Positions 27,471-34,349 of a stretch of DNA of 64,000 nt are shown here, piece by piece. The DNA comes from Spirochaetota bacterium (GTDB lineage: Bacteria; Spirochaetota; UBA4802; JAFGDQ01): the NCBI GenBank assembly GCA_034190085.1, contig JAXHTS010000023.1, forward strand, positions 1-64,000, in the 5' to 3' direction. The position numbers and the translations under genes are program-made. The notes beneath the pieces are model-generated. The model saw only the letters and a list, made by a program, of their open reading frames with translations. It was not told the origin of the DNA and searched no databases. Within the stretch, counting starts at the first letter, position 1. Every line of letters begins with the position of its first letter.

Positions 27471-28046
27471 TTAGTCTCTTTTTTCAGCCAAATCGTTTAT
27501 CCTTTTCTCAACATTATCAAGCTCTTTCCTCATCTTTTCCGATTGTTCCTTCAGCATCGCCATCTCTTCATGTTTAGACATATGTGGAGAAGACTGCGTT
27601 TGATTTGGAGCCGCACCTGGGCTCATTCCACTACCCATGCCTGATCTCATGCCTCTACCGCTTCCCATTCCAGCTCCAGCGCCCATACCGTAATGCGATG
27701 CTACTGAAGGTTCTGAAATATATTGATATTGTCCTTTCTTGAATCCCTCAACTGCCTCTTTTACAGAAATATTTGATAAACCCACAATAATTTTTATGTC
27801 GGCTGCCTGAAGGGCACTAAATGCATTTGGACCTGCATTGCCTGTGAGCACAACCTCCACACCTTTATTGGCGACAAGCTGAGCAGATTGTGATCCTGCT
27901 CCCCCGCCAGCGCTAATAGATGGATTTTCAATAGATTCAAACTGCATAGTATCTGTATCCAAAATAATAAAGTACTGGGATCTCCCAAACCTTGGATCTA
28001 CAGGATTATCTAAAGCCGGACCAGAGGATGTAACACAGATTTTCAT
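27471..28046 (-). CDS. NifX/NifB-type, orange-protein-like protein with coiled-coil tail
   Basis: Residues 1-115 match the dinitrogenase iron-molybdenum cofactor/MTH1175-like domain (PF02579-type): MKICVTSSGPALDNPVDPRF with FGRSQYFIILD, then GVEVVLTGNAGPNAFSAL and VKEAVEGFKKGQY. A Gly/Met-rich linker (about 116-150) and a charged helix (EMAMLKEQSEKMRKELDNVE, ending NDLAEKRD) follow. The tail resembles the C-terminal helix of the DUF5320-like protein at 30028. Domain family members bind Mo- or Mo/Cu-containing clusters (NifX, orange protein). With the two MinD-type ATPases next door, the locus recalls the ORP complex. There are no nitrogenase genes in the window, so nitrogen fixation is not implied. 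Confidence 0.85.
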   Translation of the reverse strand: MKICVTSSGPALDNPVDPRFGRSQYFIILDTDTMQFESIENPSISAGGGAGSQSAQLVANKGVEVVLTGNAGPNAFSALQAADIKIIVGLSNISVKEAVEGFKKGQYQYISEPSVASHYGMGAGAGMGSGRGMRSGMGSGMSPGAAPNQTQSSPHMSKHEEMAMLKEQSEKMRKELDNVEKRINDLAEKRD

Positions 28047-28129
28047 TTTTTGCTCCTTGAATATACTAAATATTTACTTTATAACTTTTTAACAATACAA
28101 GGGTATTGATGATATTTTTGTAATATTTT

Positions 28130-28384
28130 TTAGCTATTACATTCTTCTGATTTGCCACAGGGGATATCCCTCCCACAACAAGGTGCATCCTTTCCGCATG
28201 TGGGTGATTTGAAACTTGTTACTATCGTATCACTCCCCTTCATAATAAAACCACTCCCACCAGTAATCAGACGTTTTACAACCCCACTGCATTCTGGGCA
28301 CTCTTCAAGCGGTTCCTCTTCCATCCTCTGAAACTGCTCAAATCTATTTTTACATGATAAACATACATATTCATATATAGGCAT
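28130..28384 (-). CDS. FmdB-type zinc-ribbon protein with Cys-rich tail
   Basis: Eighty-four residues starting MPIYEYVCLSCKNRFEQFQR, the FmdB/CxxC_CxxC_SSSS signature, with the second pair in LEECPECSGVVKRL. Together these form a zinc ribbon. FmdB-like proteins are small putative regulators or metal-binding proteins. The tail is unusual: six Cys in CGKDAPCCGRDIPCGKSEEC, which could bind another metal or cluster. AAGGGG precedes the ATG. A second FmdB-like gene lies at 29526, without this tail. Confidence 0.82.
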   Translation of the reverse strand: MPIYEYVCLSCKNRFEQFQRMEEEPLEECPECSGVVKRLITGGSGFIMKGSDTIVTSFKSPTCGKDAPCCGRDIPCGKSEECNS

Positions 28385-28431
28385 ATATACCCCTTTATAT
28401 ATATTTTAATTATTTACTACCATGTAGCTGA

Positions 28432-28662
28432 TTACCATCTACGCCAGCCTCTTCCTCTTCCCATACCCATGCCTCTCCCAAATCGCGGGGCAAAACCGAT
28501 GCCGAATCGCGGATATAAAAAAGGATTGGAATACAAGGGTGCATAGGGAATGCCATATCCGCCGTTAAAGGGATAAAGATAAGCTGAAGAAGCATAAACA
28601 TTGTAGGGAACACCGTAAGCTAATGACCGGTAGCCTGGCATTCGTCCATAAAAACCTAACAT
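28432..28662 (-). CDS. Small Gly/Tyr/Pro-rich protein
   Basis: Seventy-six residues, rich in Gly, Tyr, Pro, Phe and Arg (for example YRSLAYGVPYNVY, then FGRGMGMGRGRGWRRW at the end). There is no Cys and no membrane helix. AGGAGG seven bases before the ATG makes translation likely. It is a low-complexity peptide like the DUF5320-type proteins around it, but lacks their MPRGDGTGP opening and coiled-coil tail. It may be disordered and bind nucleic acid or a partner through Arg/Gly; the function is unknown. Another frame over the same bases is a shadow. Confidence 0.65.
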   Translation of the reverse strand: MLGFYGRMPGYRSLAYGVPYNVYASSAYLYPFNGGYGIPYAPLYSNPFLYPRFGIGFAPRFGRGMGMGRGRGWRRW

Positions 28663-28692
28663 AACTGTTACCTCCTTCTATTGTAATATTAA

Positions 28693-29178
28693 TTATAAAG
28701 TGCCTGCTATATTAACAATAATACGGTTCAGTTCCTCTAAATCACTCTTATTGGGATGACCTTTAGCTTTTGGCGCGTCAGCAGACCATTCCGGTGGATC
28801 TGATTTTTGTTGAATCTTTTCAATAAAATCAGGGCTCATTTCACCTTGACAACTGAATATACCTACGATTTTAGAATCTAAAACCTGATTCTTAGCATAA
28901 TCCATTGCCTTCAAAACATGCATAGAACCTGTAGCGGCTCCATGTGTGGCAAACAAAAATAAGGATTTCTCCTTAATCTTAGAAAGATATTCCATCGATT
29001 CTTGAATCGGTTTTCCGCCTTTTAACCAAAAACCTAGAGCAATAAAGTCATAACCGGAGGGATTCGGAGCCTTATCAATAGGAAAGATATCCTTTTCGCC
29101 TGTTAATGCATCGAACACAGTTTGAGCCAATTTGCGCGTATTGCCTGTTTGACTTGAATATACAACCAATGATTTCAT
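28693..29178 (-). CDS. Flavodoxin-family protein
   Basis: A 161-residue flavodoxin fold: the FMN-phosphate loop YSSQTGNTRKLAQTV lies at residues 6-20, followed by FIALGFWLKGGKP and LFATHGAATGSMHV, which would contact the flavin ring. It is close to the flavodoxin-like domain family seen in anaerobes (PF12641-like). It would carry electrons in place of ferredoxin. The ribosome binding site is AGGAG. A palindrome at 29442-29459 lies 260 bases upstream. In the cluster it stands with small metal-binding proteins and Fe-S ATPases, so it may supply electrons for cluster chemistry (inference). Confidence 0.87.
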   Translation of the reverse strand: MKSLVVYSSQTGNTRKLAQTVFDALTGEKDIFPIDKAPNPSGYDFIALGFWLKGGKPIQESMEYLSKIKEKSLFLFATHGAATGSMHVLKAMDYAKNQVLDSKIVGIFSCQGEMSPDFIEKIQQKSDPPEWSADAPKAKGHPNKSDLEELNRIIVNIAGTL

Positions 29179-29525
29179 AGAATCATCTCCTAATAAATAT
29201 TATAATAAACCTTCTCTGTATGTTTGATAATATTAATATTGTGATCTTATATATATACTCTTACAACCAATCCTTTATTATTTATAATGATCACTCATGA
29301 AACCCATACTTTACAAATCTGCTCATTCATCCCATACTTTTATTTATCACTTCATCTAATAACGGTCTATATGGCTTAATATCCAATAGAGATATGTTAT
29401 CTTCCTAATAGAATTATTTATATATAACGTTTTTTACAACCGTTATGTAATTTCATAACACACCTTGTATAAACTCAAACGATGCCCGATTATAAAACTG
29501 AACTAGCTTTATAATATTAAACACC
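29179..29525. other. Intergenic region upstream of the flavodoxin gene
   Basis: About 345 bases without a gene. It contains two inverted repeats, ATAACG/CGTTAT (29425-29446) and GTTATG/CATAAC (29442-29459), and otherwise AT-rich DNA. It should carry the promoter of the flavodoxin operon on the minus strand, since the upstream FmdB gene is 260 or more bases away. Confidence 0.45.
29442..29459. promoter_or_regulatory. Operator-like palindrome GTTATG-N6-CATAAC
   Basis: Two 6-base arms are perfect inverted repeats around TAATTT. The 18-base length with N6 spacing is the layout of CRP/FNR-family (including HcpR) and Rex-type sites, though the arms match none of their consensus sequences exactly. 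It lies before the flavodoxin operon. Confidence 0.35.
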
Positions 29526-29711
29526 TCAGGTACTGCCGCTAGAATCGCAAACCGTACCTGGGTTTGTGTTTGAACTGAATAGGGACAACAACTTACGAGG
29601 ATTAGAAGCATCGCATTTGGGACAGCAAACAGATCTGCCAGATTCGTGATTACTTACTAATTTTTCAAATTTTTCTCCACACTCTCCACACTCAAACTCA
29701 TATATGGGCAT
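29526..29711 (-). CDS. FmdB-type zinc-ribbon protein
   Basis: About 61 residues from the ATG at 29711 (GGGAGAAGG upstream), starting MPIYEFECGECGEKFEKLVS and followed by VCCPKCDASNPRKLLSLFSS. The N-terminal MPIYEF and the two CxxC pairs are the FmdB signature, and the Ser-rich end is typical of the family. It lacks the Cys-rich tail of its paralogue at 28130. A longer upstream start exists but has no ribosome binding site. The protein probably binds zinc; its job in this cluster is unknown. Confidence 0.8.
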   Translation of the reverse strand: MPIYEFECGECGEKFEKLVSNHESGRSVCCPKCDASNPRKLLSLFSSNTNPGTVCDSSGST

Positions 29712-29970
29712 ATTCCTTCTCCCTAAAATAAATATGATTATTTTATAATAACTCATTACCCTGATAACTCAATTCGCCTATAACATTAATATTTAAGGGC
29801 AGATCATTGACATAACACATATTATCCACACATGTGCAGACTTTATTGCCACTCTATATTTTGCTAATAAAAACAATTTTCTTTTTATCCTGAGTAGATA
29901 TGCTACTTCATCAGGATTTGGTTCTTCTACTTACTGACCATAATAATGCTATAAAGCAACAAACAAAAAT

Positions 29971-30007
29971 GTGAGTATTTGCGGTATTCATCCCCGCAAA
30001 TACTCAC
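29971..30007 (-). terminator. Strong Rho-independent terminator of the DUF5320-like gene
   Basis: A perfect 14-bp stem (GTGAGTATTTGCGG at 29971-29984 with its complement at 29994-30007) encloses a 9-base loop. On the minus strand it is followed by ATTTTTGTTTG. It ends the transcript of the gene at 30028, separating that gene from the rest of the cluster, or acting as an attenuator. Confidence 0.88.
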
Positions 30008-30027
30008 TATGATAAGGGAGAATAATC

Positions 30028-30405
30028 TTATTCATTCTCTGCCTTTTCCAATTCATTCAATCTTTTATTGATATCATCCAACGCGCTTTGAAAATAGTCC
30101 GCCTGTTCCCTTAAAAATACTTCTTCATTTTCTTGGGTAATTGGAGGATTGACGCCGACATAGGGTGACGCTTCTCCATATCCAGGGACATATCCAAATC
30201 TCATCCACCCCGGAAGACCTGTGGCATAAAACATATGCCTAAAGCCTCTGCCACGTCCACCACCACCATAATAACCTCGCCCTCCAACTCCTCGACCTCC
30301 CAAGGGATTCATATATCCAGGCATCCCATATCCAGCACAGTGACCTGCGGCCCTGCCTGTCATTGGCCCAAAACCTGCAGGACCTGTTCCATCTCCTCTT
30401 GGCAT
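30028..30405 (-). CDS. DUF5320-like Gly-rich protein with coiled-coil tail
   Basis: About 125 residues. The opening MPRGDGTGPAGFGPMTGR is the DUF5320 signature. A Gly/Tyr/Arg-rich middle (GRGVGGRGYYGGGGRGRG) follows and the C-terminal helix reads EEVFLREQADYFQSALDDIN then KRLNELEKAENE. Such genes accompany NifX/ORP-like and MinD-type ATPase genes in anaerobes, but their function is not known. AGGAGGT lies upstream of the ATG at 30405. It is the first gene of the minus-strand cluster and has its own strong terminator, so it could be made in excess over the others. Confidence 0.82.
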   Translation of the reverse strand: MPRGDGTGPAGFGPMTGRAAGHCAGYGMPGYMNPLGGRGVGGRGYYGGGGRGRGFRHMFYATGLPGWMRFGYVPGYGEASPYVGVNPPITQENEEVFLREQADYFQSALDDINKRLNELEKAENE

Positions 30406-31175
30406 TGTTTTCACCTCCTTAGTCTGATACTGATATATTATTGTTGGCTTAATTCCTTATTCCTTATATTCCTAATTTTAAATTTTATCTATTATTTTCA
30501 TCCTAATAACATAAATAAAATATTTTTCTATTTGACGATATAATCGCTTCGTCATACGATAAGCACACAATTTAACTTACAATAATATATAAGCATATAT
30601 TATGCCAAAAGGATATTAATCACTCTATATTATAAAAAAAAAATTATTTTTGAAATTATTAGTATATATAATATATATAAGATTCTATATTATTATTTTA
30701 ATTTATATATATTGGGTGGTAACATCGCTACTTAAGGCATTTTTGATTAAACAATTTATTATAAAATCAGCATGTAGAAGATTGTGTATTGCAAATTGCA
30801 ATGCCTTGTGATTGCCACAATTGTAATATGCAATAACCTTTCATTATTATTTGTAGATTAGGCTCAACCATTTATGACAAATACGAACTCTGTTTATAGA
30901 TAACGGAAAATTTAAATCAATCGTGTTATTGAATTTAAGTACTTAATATATTTATTTCCAAGAATATAATTACTCTAACTATTTAATTTTATATTGACAA
31001 TAGTTGATTATAAGACGAACCTGATTCAACTGATAACAAGACTCCATTTGGCAGTAGAGTAATATTAAGTATTTATTTCAATAAGAGATTAAATCATAAT
31101 TAGGAGTATCTTTTTAGATTTGCATTAGGGGTAATGGTGTGATAGCTATTGAAATAACTTATCAAGGAGAAGATC
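30406..31175. other. Long divergent intergenic region
   Basis: About 770 bases between the minus-strand cluster and the plus-strand DUF169 operon, with no gene. The part 30600-30720 is almost pure A/T. At about 30785-30840 there is a cluster of TTGCAA-type words (ATTGCAAATTGCAATG, then TTGCCACAATTGTAATATGC) that could bind a regulator. TTGACA near 30994 is a possible -35 box but has no good partner at 16-18 bases. Confidence 0.4.
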
Positions 31176-32594
31176 ATGAATACAAATTGTGACTGGGAGA
31201 AACTAATTCGTAGGATGGAACTTTTGATGAGACTCAAGTCGTTCCCGGTGGCATTTAAACTTCTTAAGGATAAAAAGGAGCTTGCAAATATCCCATTTAT
31301 TCGACAATTAGAAAATAAGACTACCCTATGTCAGCTAATTAACATAGTGAGAAATTTCGATTGGACCATTGGTGCAACCTTGGATGATTTCATAGGTCCA
31401 ATCTGTCCCTCCATAATCGGGTTGACTGATGTCCCTGAAATAATAAAGGATGGAACTTTTAGAAGTATTGTATGGACTAAGACCAAAAGGGATGGAAGCA
31501 AGTATGAAAATTCCATACCCCGTCTTTCAGTTGGGGAATATGAGGCTGTGGTAATGGCTCCGCTTGTCTATAATCCCTTTGAACCAGATATCGTGCTGAT
31601 ATATGCAAATCCTGCCCAGATGATGCTTCTCATAAACTCGCTTCAATTTGAAGATTATGAGGTTATGGAATTTTTTTGTGTAGGAGAGACTTCATGCGCT
31701 GATGCAATAGCCAGATGTTACCTTAGAGAAAAACCTTCACTCACCATCCCCTGTTATGGTGAACGCCGCTATGGTCATGCTCAGGATGATGAGCTTGTGA
31801 TGGCCATCCCAGCAAATATGATGAATAAAGCGTTGGAAGGGATGGAGGCTTTATATCGCAGAGGGATTCGTTATCCCATTAGTTATGCAGGCGCTCAAAC
31901 AGATATAACCCATGCATTCCCAGGCTCATATATGGGGATGTCTGGAATGGAAGGCATTATTGGAGAGGATAAGAAAAGCCTACTTCTCGGAGTTACGGGC
32001 GGCATTGCCACTGGAAAATCAGTTGTTTCTAAAATGTTAGAAGAATTAGGCGCCCCTGTTATCGATTTTGATATTTTAAGCAGGGTAGTTGTTGAACCTG
32101 GTAAACCAGCCTTTAATGAAATTATCTCATACTTTGGGAATCAGGTGCTCGAAGAGGATGGCAAACTGGATCGTAAAAGGCTTTCCAATATCGTATTTCA
32201 GGATATGGAAAAAAGAAAAAAATTAGAGAGCTTTATTCATCCCAGGATTGGAGAAGAATTTAATAAGCTTGTACAAAAATACACAGATGATAATCCAAGC
32301 GCAATTATTCAGGTTGTGATTCCCCTTTTAATTGAAGTAAATATGAATTACCTATTCGACAAGATAATTGTAGTGTATATTCCTGAGGAGGAACAGTTGA
32401 GACGCTTGATGAAGCGCGATAATATTACAGATGAAGAGGCCATGAACATAATGAAATCTCAGATATCCATTGATGAGAAAAAGGGATATGCTGATTACAT
32501 TGTGGATAATTCCGGTTCATTAGAAGAAACCAGAAGACAGGTGAATGAACTCTGGAAAGGACTGAAAAAACTTCAGAAGGGAAGAGCAGCTTAA
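31176..32594 (+). CDS. DUF169 domain fused to dephospho-CoA kinase (CoaE)
   Basis: Two domains in 472 residues. Residues 1-260 follow the DUF169 family (RLKSFPVAFKLL, then a Cys-rich middle with DFIGPICPSIIGL, VYNPFEPDIVLIYANPAQMM and GETSCADAIA). Residues 265-472 are a complete dephospho-CoA kinase, which phosphorylates dephospho-CoA in the last step of coenzyme A synthesis. It has the P-loop GGIATGKS (275-282), VIDFDILSR, LDRKRLSNIVF, ESFIHPRIGEE, IPLLIEVNM and YADYIVDNSGS. The kinase motifs look intact. A good ribosome binding site (AAGGAG) precedes the ATG. The gene heads an operon with two DUF2889 genes and a PHP gene. DUF169 has no firm function. A separate coaE was not seen in the window. 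Confidence 0.88.
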   Translation: MNTNCDWEKLIRRMELLMRLKSFPVAFKLLKDKKELANIPFIRQLENKTTLCQLINIVRNFDWTIGATLDDFIGPICPSIIGLTDVPEIIKDGTFRSIVWTKTKRDGSKYENSIPRLSVGEYEAVVMAPLVYNPFEPDIVLIYANPAQMMLLINSLQFEDYEVMEFFCVGETSCADAIARCYLREKPSLTIPCYGERRYGHAQDDELVMAIPANMMNKALEGMEALYRRGIRYPISYAGAQTDITHAFPGSYMGMSGMEGIIGEDKKSLLLGVTGGIATGKSVVSKMLEELGAPVIDFDILSRVVVEPGKPAFNEIISYFGNQVLEEDGKLDRKRLSNIVFQDMEKRKKLESFIHPRIGEEFNKLVQKYTDDNPSAIIQVVIPLLIEVNMNYLFDKIIVVYIPEEEQLRRLMKRDNITDEEAMNIMKSQISIDEKKGYADYIVDNSGSLEETRRQVNELWKGLKKLQKGRAA

Positions 32595-32721
32595 TGCTGA
32601 CCATTGAATACATATCTTAACCTCTGATCTTTGGCAATATATTGAATTCTTAGATAACTAAAAATAATTATATTAGCGTTTTCAATGGCAATAATTATTA
32701 ATTAAATTAAGGATTGTTATA

Positions 32722-33219
32722 ATGACTGTTTCATTTATTCGGAATAAGATAGTGGAGGTTGAACCTCTCCCAGAAGGGGCATTGTCCATAAGCTGGAGAT
32801 TGACTGATGATCTTCATGATTTTAATATTCAATTAACGGTTCAACAACCAGATTTGGAGATAACTTCAGCAAAGGCAGATGTTAGGCGTTCACCTCATCA
32901 AGATGGAGTATCCGCCTTGGAGTTGATCCAGAATGTCATAGGAGTACGTATTGGTCCAGGACTTCGCAAAATTGTGATAGGTCTGATGGGTGGAAAGAAG
33001 GGAAACGTTGATCTGACGGAAGGTGTTCTAGAATGCTGTAATGCCGTAATACTTAACTATACACTTCCAGGTATACGTTTGGGAGACAGCATGAAGGATG
33101 CCACTGAGGAGGAAAGGATAGCCGGGGCTAGAGCAATGTTAAAATCAAATCCCAGATTGAAGCAAAGCTGCATTGCTTTTGCCGACGACAGCCCAATCAT
33201 GAAGGGTGTGGATATTTAG
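32722..33219 (+). CDS. DUF2889 family protein (first copy)
   Basis: A 165-residue protein of the DUF2889 type: an N-terminal region FIRNKIVEVEPLPEGALSI, the strand pair ISWRLTDDLHDFNIQLTV with a conserved turn, LEITSAKADVRRSPH, then ALELIQNVIGVRIGPGLRK and GKKGNVDLTEGVLECCNA. The family keeps a Cys/His-rich core; here HQDGVS and ECCNAVIL are seen. Function is unknown. Related genes sit near CoA-linked degradation genes in some proteobacteria (from memory). It lies 127 bases after the CoaE fusion and 11 before its paralogue. Confidence 0.72.
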   Translation: MTVSFIRNKIVEVEPLPEGALSISWRLTDDLHDFNIQLTVQQPDLEITSAKADVRRSPHQDGVSALELIQNVIGVRIGPGLRKIVIGLMGGKKGNVDLTEGVLECCNAVILNYTLPGIRLGDSMKDATEEERIAGARAMLKSNPRLKQSCIAFADDSPIMKGVDI

Positions 33220-33230
33220 GAGAAAGCGGA

Positions 33231-33686
33231 ATGATTACATTTAGTAGAAGTCAGTTGATTAGTGTAGAGAGTGTAAGCAATGAGATATTGCGTTTTCATG
33301 GCACTCAGGAGGATCATATCTATTCAATGGAGATCGAAATGGATGTACGCGTGGTTGATGGAGTAATCCTTGCTATAAAGGGTTGGATGAAGCGTTACAC
33401 AACACCAGTATGTCCAAAGGCGGTGAATATTCTTCAACAAGCCGTGGGAATATCCCTGCGCAAAGATGGATGGACAAACAAAATAATGAGAGAAATAGGT
33501 CGAAAGGGATGTCAGCATTTTGCAGAGATCATCAATGAATGCGGACGATGCCTTGATCAGGCCAGATTAACAATCGCCATGAATGAAGCTCGAAACCTAG
33601 ACCCTGCAATGAATCAAGAAGAGATTGCTAAAGCCTGGTTAACAGATCATTTCGAGTTCCAAGGCTCCCCCCTGGCTCAACGCTAA
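33231..33686 (+). CDS. DUF2889 family protein (second copy)
   Basis: A 151-residue paralogue of the preceding protein: SRSQLISVESVSNEILRFHG, then IYSMEIEMDVRVVDGVILAI, TPVCPKAVNILQQAVGISLR and GRKGCQHFAEIINECGRCLD. It keeps the CP..A..L..A.G box and GC.H element that define DUF2889 better than its neighbour does. The two proteins therefore probably form a heteromer in which one partner has lost part of the site (inference). AGGAG lies before the ATG. The next gene (PHP) starts 24 bases later. Confidence 0.76.
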   Translation: MITFSRSQLISVESVSNEILRFHGTQEDHIYSMEIEMDVRVVDGVILAIKGWMKRYTTPVCPKAVNILQQAVGISLRKDGWTNKIMREIGRKGCQHFAEIINECGRCLDQARLTIAMNEARNLDPAMNQEEIAKAWLTDHFEFQGSPLAQR

Positions 33687-33710
33687 TTTCAGGTACAAGA
33701 GATATAAATT

Positions 33711-34337
33711 ATGCGCATTGATCTGCATGTACACACAAGTCCACGATCCCCTTGCAGCAGCATCGATCCATATGAGATGATAATGGAGGCGAAGAGGTTA
33801 TGTTTGGATGGCCTTTGCCTTACTGAGCACCACTCTTTATGGAATCCTCATGATGTTGATCAGCTTATTAAAAATGAGGATATTAAAATATTCAGAGGAA
33901 ATGAGATTACCACTAACCAGGGCGACATCCTAATATTTGGATATGAAGGGGAAATCCCTGATGTTATAACCATTCAGGAACTTCATCAGAGGGTAAAAGA
34001 GGTCGAAGGATTGATGATTGCCGCACACCCCTTTCGAGGATTTCTTCTTTTCGGTATTGGTCAGCTTCAGATGACGGTGGACAAGGCATGTGAGAGAAGG
34101 GTATTTCAGTACGTTGATGCCGTTGAGATCAAAAACAATAAGCTCAATGATGATGAGAATAATATGGCATATCAGGTCTCTCAGCGCTTGGGGCTTCCTG
34201 GCACTGCAGGGAGTGACGCTCATCGGATTGATGAAATAGGCAAGTGTATCACAATCTTTGAGCGTGATGTGCAAAATGAACGCGAGCTTATACAAGAGAT
34301 TTGTGCAGGAAGGTTTGAAATCTCCTCTGCACGATAA
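33711..34337 (+). CDS. PHP-domain metal-dependent phosphoesterase
   Basis: A 208-residue PHP protein with the metal-binding pattern of the family: DLHVHTSPRSPCSS at residues 3-16, LTEHHS near 38-43, GNEITT near 64, AAHPFRGF near 104-111 and GSDAHR near 166-171. Such proteins hydrolyse phosphate esters (histidinol phosphate, short nucleotides or AMP-like compounds) using two or three metal ions. It is the last gene of the DUF169-CoaE/DUF2889 operon and converges with the penicillin-acylase-like gene (12 bases apart). Its substrate may be connected with CoA or its precursors, judging only from the operon. Confidence 0.86.
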   Translation: MRIDLHVHTSPRSPCSSIDPYEMIMEAKRLCLDGLCLTEHHSLWNPHDVDQLIKNEDIKIFRGNEITTNQGDILIFGYEGEIPDVITIQELHQRVKEVEGLMIAAHPFRGFLLFGIGQLQMTVDKACERRVFQYVDAVEIKNNKLNDDENNMAYQVSQRLGLPGTAGSDAHRIDEIGKCITIFERDVQNERELIQEICAGRFEISSAR

Positions 34338-34349
34338 GAGGATAGTAAT

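Noticed and set aside
27471-28046. Nitrogenase cofactor (NifX) role
   Set aside because: The PF02579-type domain is shared with orange proteins; no nif genes are in the window, and the neighbours match the ORP type.
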